DNA from: CBDCUC01 sp965222485
GTDB taxonomy: Bacteria; Pseudomonadota; Alphaproteobacteria; Rhizobiales; Hyphomicrobiaceae
Direction of reading: 5' to 3'
NCBI GenBank assembly: GCA_965222485.1
Contig: CBDCUC010000010.1
Coordinates: 1-8,915, forward strand
Length of the DNA stretch: 8,915 nt
A program made the position numbers and the translations under genes. The notes under the pieces were generated by a model that saw only the letters and a program-made list of their open reading frames with translations, had not been told where the DNA came from and searched no databases. Of this stretch, positions 1-5,584 are shown one piece after another. Positions within the stretch are counted from its first letter, which is position 1; every line of letters begins with the position of its first letter.

Positions 1-100
1 TCATTCCAATGTGTGAATCTCCCGGTGCGGGTGTAGCCGGAGGCGTACCCGTCGCCGGTTTCGTGTGCCGGCGCTTCAGCGCCGAATTGCACGCGAAGAA
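1..100 (-). repeat. Y-X hairpin repeat, copy 0 (inverted orientation)
   Basis: This copy holds one X hairpin (22-58) and one Y hairpin (60-97). X: CGGGT (28-32) pairs with ACCCG (47-51), next to an unpaired T52 (a bulged A on the minus strand). A 6-bp outer stem (22-27 with 53-58) has one T-G wobble. The inner loop is GTA-GCC-GGA-GGC-GT, in which GCC pairs with GGC. Y: TTCGTGTGC (60-68) pairs with GCACGCGAA (89-97), 9 bp with one G-T wobble. CGGCGC (69-74) pairs with GCGCCG (79-84) around loop TTCA, and AATT (85-88) is a one-sided bulge. Read on the minus strand the order is Y then X, as in the other copies. The element may continue past the left edge. Confidence 0.75.
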
Positions 101-218
101 ACTAGAGCCTCGCGATGCGCTCCCCATTAAGGCTGGAGTGACGTGCGAGGTGGGGTGCAATACCACGAACCGCGCAGCAGATATTCGTTGCTTGCTAAGC
201 CTGCGGTTCCATGGGCCC

Positions 219-247
219 TTCAAACGCAAGGTCTGCCGTCTTATAAT
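219..247 (+). promoter_or_regulatory. candidate sigma-70-type promoter of the ParA-like gene
   Basis: A perfect TATAAT lies at 242-247, with TTCAAA (4 of 6 to the TTGACA consensus) at 219-224 and a 17-bp spacer. Transcription would start near 254, about 100 bases before the ATG at 358. The segment from 98 to 357 has no other convincing feature. The call rests on motif match only. Confidence 0.4.
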
Positions 248-357
248 CCTGCGTCATCTGCCATATTCAGTAATTTCATTCAGTATTCGCCGACAGCATA
301 TTAGCCCCGTTAGTACGCGGCGTTAATTGTACCGGCAGCAAGGGGACCAATTAAGAG

Positions 358-1513
358 ATGTCGATAATGGATATTTTGATCAATATTTTTGAGAGGTCAG
401 TAACAGAGATAATATCTATTCTGCTGTTGCTATTGGCTACGACTCTTGCAGCTTGGGCGCGCACTTACCGAAACGCAAAGAAGAGGATTCAACGGGCTGA
501 GCAGCGGGTAACTAGAGTCAAGGATGGGCCAAACGAACGTGAAGGGAAAGGCATCTGGCTGTCAGAACCAATACGACGACCAGACTTTTATAAGCGCATG
601 CTCAACGGCAGCAAACCTGTAATCGTGGTGGCTAACCTAAAGGGCGGCGTTGGAAAAACTACGATTGCCACAAATCTCGCTGCACACTACGCGATTGCCA
701 AAGATGAAAAAATTCTTCTTATAGACGCAGACTGACCAAGGGTCTGCATCCCCTTTGCTGTTCACGCCAATATCCGCATACCATAAATCAGACATGGTCT
801 GTTCAGCGACCGTTGCATTTGGTGGCTTCTGCGTTGACAGCACGTTCAACAGGGTTGCAAGATCAAGCGAATAGTCTGGGTGTGAGCCCTCCGAGGCTTC
901 AGATGTGCGGGATTCCCGCATCCTACGACCTAGCTCAAGCTGAAATCGGTTTGCCATTATCGAATGCGTAATTCAAGCTGAAGAGGGAAAGCCTGGGATC
1001 AGCAGAGTTGGTGATCGCGACATTAGCGTACTCGTTCAGCTGAACTACATCACAGCACGTCAATGGACGGCGAATACGACATGACTCGATTAAAGGCGCT
1101 TCTGCATCGGCTTACCCGTGCATGCGATCAGTCATTTTGTGCCAGCTACAGAGCTTGTTATTCCGACGCTCTTCTTGACCACCTCTCAGCATGAGGCTGT
1201 TCGTAAGTTTGAGTCTCAGGTGCCAGCTACTTCGCTGACAATCACATTTCGGCCGCACCTTACGATCGCGCGCGATGATGTCCATACGAGCCTAGTCGCG
1301 CAGCGAATTTTCGGGTTGCGGCACGGTCAAAGATTAGCGACGTATCTGAAAGCGACTGAGCCCCAGGCTGAGCTTCTTGGGCCGGAATTTGAGAGTCCAA
1401 CTCGACCACTCAGCTCAGAGGTTGCCGGAAGCGGCGTCCGTCATATGCAAAGCAGGGGGATAACGAAGTCCAATAAGGGACGTGCGAAAGCGCTCGTTGA
1501 CGAACCTGGGTGA
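358..1513 (+). pseudogene. decayed membrane-anchored ParA/MinD-type P-loop ATPase
   Basis: The first 125 codons (358-735) are well preserved. They give a short N-terminus, a hydrophobic helix at about residues 16-34, a basic/charged linker at 38-65, and a ParA core start with the deviant Walker A LKGGVGKTT (residues 94-102). This runs into LLIDAD, where family members normally continue with further core sequence, but here a TGA follows at 733-735. ParA-like pieces then appear in other frames: IPASYDLAQAE around 912-944 (frame 3), and LVIPTLFLTTSQHEAVRKF around 1151-1207 (frame 2), which resembles the usual IPT-x-x-D-x-x-S-x-EAV region. At least two frame changes plus stops separate them, so no full ATPase can be made. 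ParA ATPases normally position plasmids, chromosomes or protein complexes; a membrane anchor is less usual. An AAGAG just before the ATG suggests either 358 or 367 as the original start. The 3' limit is uncertain. Confidence 0.65.
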
Positions 1514-2013
1514 CGAACTAGATCGACGAAGAAAGTAAGGAAGTAGACGCGCTCGGCAATTCGCCCGCTTTTGCGATCCGCCGCTAATTCTCCTGACCGT
1601 CAGGACTATACTGATGATTCTAACGATTTAGGACTGAAACAGGTAGCCACGGCCAAACGTCAGGAAAGTGTTGCTTGCATACGCGAAAGACCTTGACAGC
1701 CCTCGACTCCAAGTTGGAGGCAGGTCTGGTGCGTGACTTGGCTAATGGCGTTTGTCCAAAAGGAACTTAGCTCCAAACTCTGGACATTCGGAGCGGAACA
1801 GAGCCAGAATCAGATCAGAGTGCTTTCGGAAACGTCGTGTCGCAGCACACCATGCATCTCCTTGAAGACTTGGTCCACGTTTTGAAACCTGACTGCCAAG
1901 AAAGATGTACTAGCGGATCTTGGGCGCTTAACGCAATTCCCGACCAGGGAATCTCGCAATGGCGCTAACATCTTTGCGAATCCGCTCTTACTTCAATTGA
2001 TAAACCCAACTCA
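1514..2013. other. gene-free stretch, probably decayed coding sequence
   Basis: No open frame of useful length, RNA gene or clear repeat is visible here. All plus-strand frames are broken by stops. GC content looks lower than in lpxD or mcd, similar to the ParA-like remnant before it. The likeliest reading is the rest of the ParA gene and the front of a second gene, both decayed, but I cannot identify a family. Confidence 0.4.
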
Positions 2014-2265
2014 TTGAAGACGTATTCTATGCGACTGAAAAATGCTCTTGGGCGACCAGACTTTGTGGGTGTTTTGTCAGCACTGACAACTGATGAGCGT
2101 CTAAAAGTTGCTGATCTCGTTAGCATCGCAGAGACTTCAGGAAACCCATTTGCAGGAAGACCTTCAAAGCGAAAAATTGAACGGTTCATCGTCTTGAGCG
2201 CCCATCGAAACATCGAAACATTTCGGGCCAAGAAAAAAGCAATGGATGGTCGATCCGCCTCCTAG
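2014..2265 (+). CDS. short hypothetical protein or C-terminal remnant
   Basis: An 83-codon frame opens at TTG 2014, with an ATG at 2029 as an alternative; no good ribosome binding site precedes either. The frame is open upstream to a TAA at 1966-1968. The product is soluble and charged, reads like real helical protein (RPDFVGVLSALTTDERLKVA, then a GRPSKRKIERF stretch), and ends in a lysine-rich tail. I do not recognise the family. Its position behind a decayed ParA-like gene on the same strand suggests the surviving C-terminus of a former partner gene. It could still be a chance open frame. Confidence 0.35.
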   Translation: MKTYSMRLKNALGRPDFVGVLSALTTDERLKVADLVSIAETSGNPFAGRPSKRKIERFIVLSAHRNIETFRAKKKAMDGRSAS

Positions 2266-2451
2266 TTGATGTGACAATTCCATTTGATCAAACGCTGACG
2301 ACACACCCTGTCGTTGCCCATCACGGTTAACCTCATGGCCATCGCTCACTGCAACGTCCCCGCAAGCGGTGAGGGCATTAATGCCGTGACGTCGATCAGT
2401 AACCCCTCCCGGCGAGTCTTTTGTTACGCTGCCGCGCAGGGCCTGCTCCAA

Positions 2452-2620
2452 TTACGGCGACGGATACGCAATCCGATCTAGTTTCTTCCGAAAACCTGCT
2501 CTTCAGCGCTATCGCGCTATCTCCTGAGCGTGCCGATCGACAGACGCCTTCAGCTCAGAATCTTTGGTTGCGCCTTTGCCAACGGCTCCGGCTACTGGTG
2601 CGGCAGGAGGTATCCACGCA
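2452..2620 (+). repeat. degenerate X/Y hairpin repeat, copy 1
   Basis: This is a worn copy of the family. It starts with ATTACGGCGACGGATAC (2454-2470), nearly the same as 3989-4005. It then has a Y-like core AGCGC-TATC-GCGCT near 2505-2518 without a clean outer stem, and an X-like segment near 2574-2604 (loop core AACGGCTCCGGCTACTGGTG). The inner stem of X is broken (GGC opposite GGC). The flanking bases AGGAGGTATCCACGC match the AGGTA/ACC tail seen after other X copies. Confidence 0.55.
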
Positions 2621-2646
2621 CGGGGGTGTGGTTGCCAACCAAAATT

Positions 2647-2770
2647 CTCCCGTCACCCCTGCGAAGGCAGGGGTCTGTCCACGTGTCGGCGGTGTCGTGA
2701 CCTCGATGGTTGGATGGATCCCGGCGCTCTATTGTTGCGCGCCTTCGGCACGACGCCCGGGATGACGGAG
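2647..2770 (+). repeat. MITE-like palindromic intergenic repeat (PAKAG type)
   Basis: This element has imperfect terminal inverted repeats, CTCCCGTCA (2647-2655) and TGACGGAG (2763-2770). Inside is a perfect 8-bp hairpin ACCCCTGC-GAAG-GCAGGGGT (2655-2674). A second pairing joins ATCCCGG (2718-2724) to CCGGGAT (2757-2763). Its forward translation contains VTPAKAG and WIPA, the usual false-peptide signature of a palindromic repeat widespread in proteobacterial intergenic DNA. It carries no transposase. Confidence 0.75.
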
Positions 2771-2803
2771 TTGGGCTGAATCTTCGTTATTTTATCGAGT
2801 TGC

Positions 2804-2858
2804 GCTGACGCCAACGGCTTCGCCTACTGGCGCGGCGGGACGTGCCCACGCAGGTCCT
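2804..2858 (+). repeat. X hairpin repeat, copy 2 (no Y partner)
   Basis: GCTG (2804-2807) pairs with CGGC (2833-2836) with one T-G wobble. A2808 is bulged, CGCCA (2809-2813) pairs with TGGCG (2828-2832), and GGC pairs with GCC around TTC. The tail GGGACGTGCCCACG matches the tail after other copies. Instead of a Y hairpin, the PAKAG-type repeat lies just upstream. Confidence 0.75.
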
Positions 2859-2867
2859 TGATTTGCC

Positions 2868-2995
2868 CACCTGCTATTCAGCGCTATTGCGCTGGCACGT
2901 GAATCGGCGACGGGCACGGCTTTGGCTGGTTCTTTGTTTGACGCCGACGCCAACGGCTTCGCCTACTGGCGCGGCGGGAAGTTCCCGCGCATGCG
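2868..2995 (+). repeat. Y-X hairpin repeat, copy 3
   Basis: Y: CACCTGC (2868-2874) pairs with GCACGTG (2895-2901) at six of seven positions. Bulge TATT (2875-2878) is on the 5' side, and CAGCGC (2879-2884) pairs with GCGCTG (2889-2894) around TATT. Then comes an X-like half (CGGCGACGGGCACGGCTTTGG) and TTCTTTGTTTGAC. X is near perfect: GCCG 2943-2946 with CGGC 2972-2975, bulged A2947, CGCCA 2948-2952 with TGGCG 2967-2971, and GGC 2955-2957 with GCC 2961-2963. The self-complementary tail GGGAAGTTCCC follows. It lies about 30 bp beyond the tpx stop codon. Confidence 0.8.
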
Positions 2996-3023
2996 TCCAA
3001 TTTACTTGCAGGCTACTCTGTGC

Positions 3024-3642
3024 CTACTGAAGGCTCTTTGCGACCTCAACAGCCTTTGCCAGATCAGGCAGATTGGTGATCTCCGGCACCACTTGAAGGT
3101 GGCGAACGACATTGTCCTTGTCGGTAACGATGAGTGCGCGGGCCAGGAGGTTGAGCGGTTTGATCAACAAGCCGTTCTTCAGCCCGAACTGTGCTCCCTT
3201 ATAATCCGACAGAAACGTGACGTTCTTGATCTTCGCCTCTTTGGCGAAACGTCCCCTGCGCAAACGGCAGATCCATACTGACCGTAATCAATTCAACCTT
3301 GCTCACGTCCAGCCCGCTCTTTTCGCTCAGCTCGTGCGTTTGCGCCTCACATACAGGCGTATCGACAGACGGGACGACGCTTATGATCTTCGGCTTACCT
3401 TTGTTTTCCGCCAGATTTACTCCGGAGAGATCGCCGGCGGTTAGCACGGCGGACGGCAGCGGCTTGCCGACCTCGATAGCCGTACCCAACAGCGCGAGCT
3501 GGTCGCCCTTGAAGGTCACGTTTGACCCTTCGCCGGGTCTCGTGGTCTCGCCTGAGACGTTGATTGCTGCCGTGTCGGCTGCTTGAACGTTTGGGACGAA
3601 CGGGAGCAGCGCAGTTATTGCAAGCAAGACGATGCGTTTCAT
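3024..3642 (-). pseudogene. tpx: exported thiol peroxidase (Tpx-type peroxiredoxin), frameshifted
   Basis: Two overlapping minus-strand frames (3642 down to about 3256, and about 3255 down to the TAG at 3024-3026) together give one Tpx of 205 residues. Tpx reduces hydrogen peroxide and alkyl peroxides. Residues 1-21 form a signal peptide ending VQA, so the mature protein should be periplasmic; E. coli Tpx has none and is 168 residues. The peroxidatic cysteine is Cys98 in PSVDTPVC. DLPFAQ follows at 124-129, then VTFLSDYKGAQFG and PEITNLPD. The frame breaks at a run of four C on the plus strand (3253-3256): with three, it reads AQGRFAKEAKI continuously. That could be a true mutation or a read error. 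Where classical Tpx has the resolving cysteine (RFC), this protein has RFA (Ala133), and Cys98 is its only cysteine. ATG 3640-3642 is preceded by GAGG five bases upstream. Confidence 0.85.
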
Positions 3643-3678
3643 AGGAACCTCGGGCGTTATTCGCGATCCAGCGACGAT

Positions 3679-3708
3679 ATTTTAGTGCATGCGAAAGCCT
3701 TGACGCAA
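3679..3708 (-). promoter_or_regulatory. weak candidate promoter of tpx
   Basis: On the minus strand, TTGCGT (plus 3703-3708) is followed after 18 bases by TAAAAT (plus 3679-3684; 5 of 6 to TATAAT). This is about 37 bases before the tpx ATG. The -35 match is poor, so this is only a candidate. Confidence 0.28.
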
Positions 3709-3753
3709 CAGTTCTGGATTAGGCATTGCGACGAACTCTTCGGGCTAGTCTTT

Positions 3754-3871
3754 TTCACGTGCTGTTCGGTGCTGCGCACCGGCACGTGAAGCTCGCCGAT
3801 CGCGACGCCTTCGGCTTGCTTTTTATTACGCCGACGCCAACGGCTCCGCCTACTGGTGCGGCGGGAGGTAA
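3754..3871 (+). repeat. Y-X hairpin repeat, copy 4
   Basis: Y is the best copy: TTCACGTGC (3754-3762) pairs perfectly over 9 bp with GCACGTGAA (3782-3790). Bulge TGTT (3763-3766) is on the 5' side, and CGGTGC (3767-3772) pairs with GCACCG (3776-3781) around TGC. X: GCCG 3830-3833 with CGGC 3859-3862, bulged A3834, CGCCA 3835-3839 with TGGTG 3854-3858 (one G-T wobble), and GGC 3842-3844 with GCC 3848-3850 around TCC. The tail is GGGAGGTAACC. Confidence 0.8.
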
Positions 3872-3901
3872 CCTGCTTGTGTTGAGCATGCTGGCAAGCA
3901 C

Positions 3902-3981
3902 CACAGGGAGCAAGGCGACCCGGCGCATTGCGCCGCCCTGTCGGAGCGGCCCGAGCGCCAGCGAGGAGTTGCCGCGTGAGA
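3902..3981 (+). repeat. pair of hairpins related to module Y, followed by CGTGAGAC
   Basis: First hairpin: ACAGGG (3903-3908) pairs with CCCTGT (3936-3941) and CGGCGC (3921-3926) with GCGCCG (3930-3935) around ATT, with a 12-base bulge on the 5' side. Second hairpin: GCGGC (3946-3950) pairs with GCCGC (3971-3975), bulge AGTT at 3967-3970, and CCGAGC over GCGAGG with two adjacent G-A mismatches. It ends in GTGAGAC (3976-3982), a tag also found after the Y copies at 4186-4215 and 5697-5732. These are probably worn or variant Y modules. Confidence 0.5.
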
Positions 3982-3988
3982 CATGACT

Positions 3989-4068
3989 ATTACGGCGACG
4001 GGTACACCTTCGGCTGGTTCTTTGTTTGACGCCGACGCCAACGGTTCCGCCTACTGGCGCGACGGGAA
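3989..4068 (+). repeat. X hairpin repeat, copy 5
   Basis: An X-like half (TTACGGCGACGGGTACACC, from 3990) and TTCTTTGTTTGAC lead into X at 4031-4063. GCCG pairs with CGAC (one mismatch), A4035 is bulged, CGCCA 4036-4040 pairs with TGGCG 4055-4059, and GGT 4043-4045 pairs with GCC 4049-4051 (T-G wobble) around TCC. The lead-in from GGCTGGTTCTTTG onward is nearly identical to copy 3. Confidence 0.75.
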
Positions 4069-4222
4069 GTACCCACGGTGGCGGGAATTGCGCTGCGACC
4101 GTAGCCGCGCGTGATCCCGCTGGTGGCGAGTTGACCGGCGCTGCGGTAGGCGGAGCCGTCGCAGTCGCCGCACAACTAAAGTTGGGCGTGCCGGGCGAAA
4201 GCCCGAATAGCACGCGTGAGAC
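4069..4222 (-). repeat. composite Y-X-Z repeat just after the lpxD stop codon
   Basis: On the minus strand, reading away from lpxD: GTCTCACG tag, Y, X, then Z. Y (4186-4215): GCGTGC with GCACGC, CGGGC with GCCCG, GAAA tetraloop, bulge AATA (4206-4209). X (4136-4170): CTGCG 4141-4145 with CGCAG 4160-4164, unpaired T4165, and a 5-bp outer stem CGGCG/CGCCG. Z: CCACGGT 4073-4079 over ACCGTAG 4098-4104 (a G-T wobble on the minus strand). CAACT-AA-AGTTG sits between X and Y. Y ends 16 bases from the stop codon. There is no T-run, so it is not a classical terminator. Confidence 0.8.
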
Positions 4223-4231
4223 GAATAGATA

Positions 4232-5266
4232 CTAACTACCCTTGCGGGCGAGGCGGCGGATGGCGGCGAGTTCGCGTGCCCAATCCTTGAACGGCTGGGC
4301 CGGTGTGCCGCCCATGTGCGCGCCCGGTGGAACATCGTCCTTGACGTGACACATGCCAGCGATCTGCGCGCCATCGCCGATTTTGACGTGACCCAGCGCG
4401 CCTGATTTCGCACCCATGACGACGCCGTCGCCCAATGTCGTCGATCCGGCGATCCCACTGTGTGAAACGACAATGCAGTTGCGGCCCATGACGACGTTGT
4501 GCGCGATCTGCACGAGATTATCGATCTTGGTCCCGGCCCCGATTTTGGTGTCCGCCATGGACCCGCGATCAACGGTTGTGTTGGAGCCGATCTTCACATC
4601 GTCATCGATCAAAACGCGGCCGATCTGCGGGATCTTGAAGTGTCCGTCTGGCCCCATGGCAAAGCCGTAGCCGTCCTGGCCAATGCGGGCGCCGGCATGG
4701 ATGATAACGCCGTTGCCGAGAATGGCATGCGTGATGGTCGAGCCCGCGCCGGCGTAACAGTCTTTGCCCATCACCACGCGATATCCGACGACGGCACCGG
4801 CGGCGATAATTGTGCCCGGGCCGATTTTGGCTTCGCGGCCGACGACGGCGCCCGGTTCGACGATTGCGGTTTCCGCGATTTCGGCGCTCGCGTGGATCAT
4901 GGACCCGCTATCGTCGGCGCGGCAGTTGGCAGCCTTTGAGCGCAGGGCGTCCGCGTAGAACAGCGACAGCGCCTGGGCGAACGCCTTGTAAGGCGTGGCC
5001 GATGTCAGCGCGATCGTTCCGGTTGGCGTCAGCGCGACATCACCTTTGGCAAGTACGCAGGCGCCGGCATTTGTTGCTTCCAACTCGCCCACGTATTTGC
5101 GGTTTTCAAAGAAGCTCAAGTCGTTCGGGCCGGCGGCTGAAAGCGAGCGTACATCTTCAATCGACAGGTTGGAGTCCTGGCCATCCTGGATTTCGGCACC
5201 AATGACGTTGGCGATATGGTGAAGTGGAAACGGCCCAGCGCGTTCAAAAAAGCCAGGGTGGTTCAT
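4232..5266 (-). CDS. lpxD: UDP-3-O-(3-hydroxyacyl)glucosamine N-acyltransferase
   Basis: LpxD adds the second 3-hydroxyacyl chain, from acyl-ACP, to UDP-3-O-acylglucosamine; this is the third step of lipid A synthesis and takes place in the cytoplasm. The 344-residue product matches the usual family length. Residues 1-105 are the N-terminal uridine-binding domain, including DLSFFENRKY (49-58). Residues 125-315 are a left-handed beta-helix built of hexapeptide repeats (for example VEPGAVVGREAKIGPGTIIA). The catalytic histidine is His256 in NLVQIAHNVVMG, equivalent to His239 in E. coli, and the C-terminus is a short helix ending RKGS. I place the start at ATG 5264-5266 because MNHPGFF fits the family and GAGAGG lies just upstream; the frame also runs on to 5353. 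It stands alone here, without bamA, fabZ or lpxA, and is flanked by repeats on both sides. It could be a second copy or a relocated gene. Confidence 0.93.
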   Translation of the reverse strand: MNHPGFFERAGPFPLHHIANVIGAEIQDGQDSNLSIEDVRSLSAAGPNDLSFFENRKYVGELEATNAGACVLAKGDVALTPTGTIALTSATPYKAFAQALSLFYADALRSKAANCRADDSGSMIHASAEIAETAIVEPGAVVGREAKIGPGTIIAAGAVVGYRVVMGKDCYAGAGSTITHAILGNGVIIHAGARIGQDGYGFAMGPDGHFKIPQIGRVLIDDDVKIGSNTTVDRGSMADTKIGAGTKIDNLVQIAHNVVMGRNCIVVSHSGIAGSTTLGDGVVMGAKSGALGHVKIGDGAQIAGMCHVKDDVPPGAHMGGTPAQPFKDWARELAAIRRLARKGS

Positions 5267-5270
5267 ATCG

Positions 5271-5276
5271 CCTCTC
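5271..5276 (-). promoter_or_regulatory. ribosome binding site that sets the lpxD start
   Basis: The minus strand reads GAGAGG-CGAT-ATG. The purine-rich motif four bases before ATG 5264-5266 supports this start over the longer frame that begins at 5353, which would add 29 residues not typical of LpxD. Confidence 0.6.
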
Positions 5277-5432
5277 TCGGATGCGCGAGCGGCGGCAGCC
5301 TGGTCGCGGATTTTCTGATCTATCGGATATGAGCGGACCATAGCAGACCGCATGCCGGTCAGTCTTGGTAGATTTTGGGTCGGTGGTTAGGAAATGGCTT
5401 CCGTTGGTGTTGCAATATTTTGATTTGCTTGC

Positions 5433-5545
5433 GCCAACTGCGCACGCCTTCGGCTGATTCTTTGATTACGCTGATGCGCACGGCATCGTGCCGGAGGCGC
5501 GTCTTCGACACGACGCCTACGCGCACAGCGGGAGGTAACCATGGT
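5433..5545 (+). repeat. X hairpin repeat, copy 6, with a long extra apical stem
   Basis: A lead-in (TGCGCACGCCTTCGGCTGA, then TTCTTTGATTACG) precedes X at 5470-5529. GCTG pairs with CAGC, A5474 is bulged, TGCGC 5475-5479 pairs with GCGCA 5521-5525, and AC and TAC form the internal loop as in other copies. In place of the 9-base tip there are 36 bases (5482-5517). These fold end to end, position i with 37-i, with only two A-C mismatches, two G-T wobbles and loop CGCG. The usual tail GGGAGGTAACC follows. Confidence 0.75.
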
Positions 5546-5584
5546 GGCTCTATATTTCTGACGCGCTATTCGACGCTACGCGCC

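Noticed and set aside
9..326. Plus-strand 105-codon frame at the left end
   Set aside because: It starts within the X-Y repeat, crosses the candidate promoter and has no protein-like features.
637..957. Minus-strand 106-codon frame overlapping the ParA-like region
   Set aside because: It lies opposite ParA-like coding remnants (Walker A, and IPASYDLAQAE on the plus strand) and has no recognisable domain.
2800..4063. A CRISPR-like array, given several direct copies of a 35-bp unit
   Set aside because: Spacing is irregular (over 100 to over 800 bp), copies are in both orientations, and units are flanked by conserved lead-in and tail sequences rather than unique spacers; no cas genes are present.
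3755..4213. Pro/Ala/Thr-rich open frames spanning the repeat field
   Set aside because: They arise from translating the X hairpins (TPTAPPTGA, DCDGSAYRS and similar). Stem covariation explains the sequence better than protein coding does, and the frame differs between copies.
4186..4215. Intrinsic terminator of lpxD
   Set aside because: The hairpin is strong, but no T-run follows on the minus strand, so the classical terminator call is not supported.
4499..4939. Plus-strand open frames opposite lpxD with many Asp/Gly/Ala residues
   Set aside because: Antisense shadow of the LpxD hexapeptide repeats; no independent start signal.
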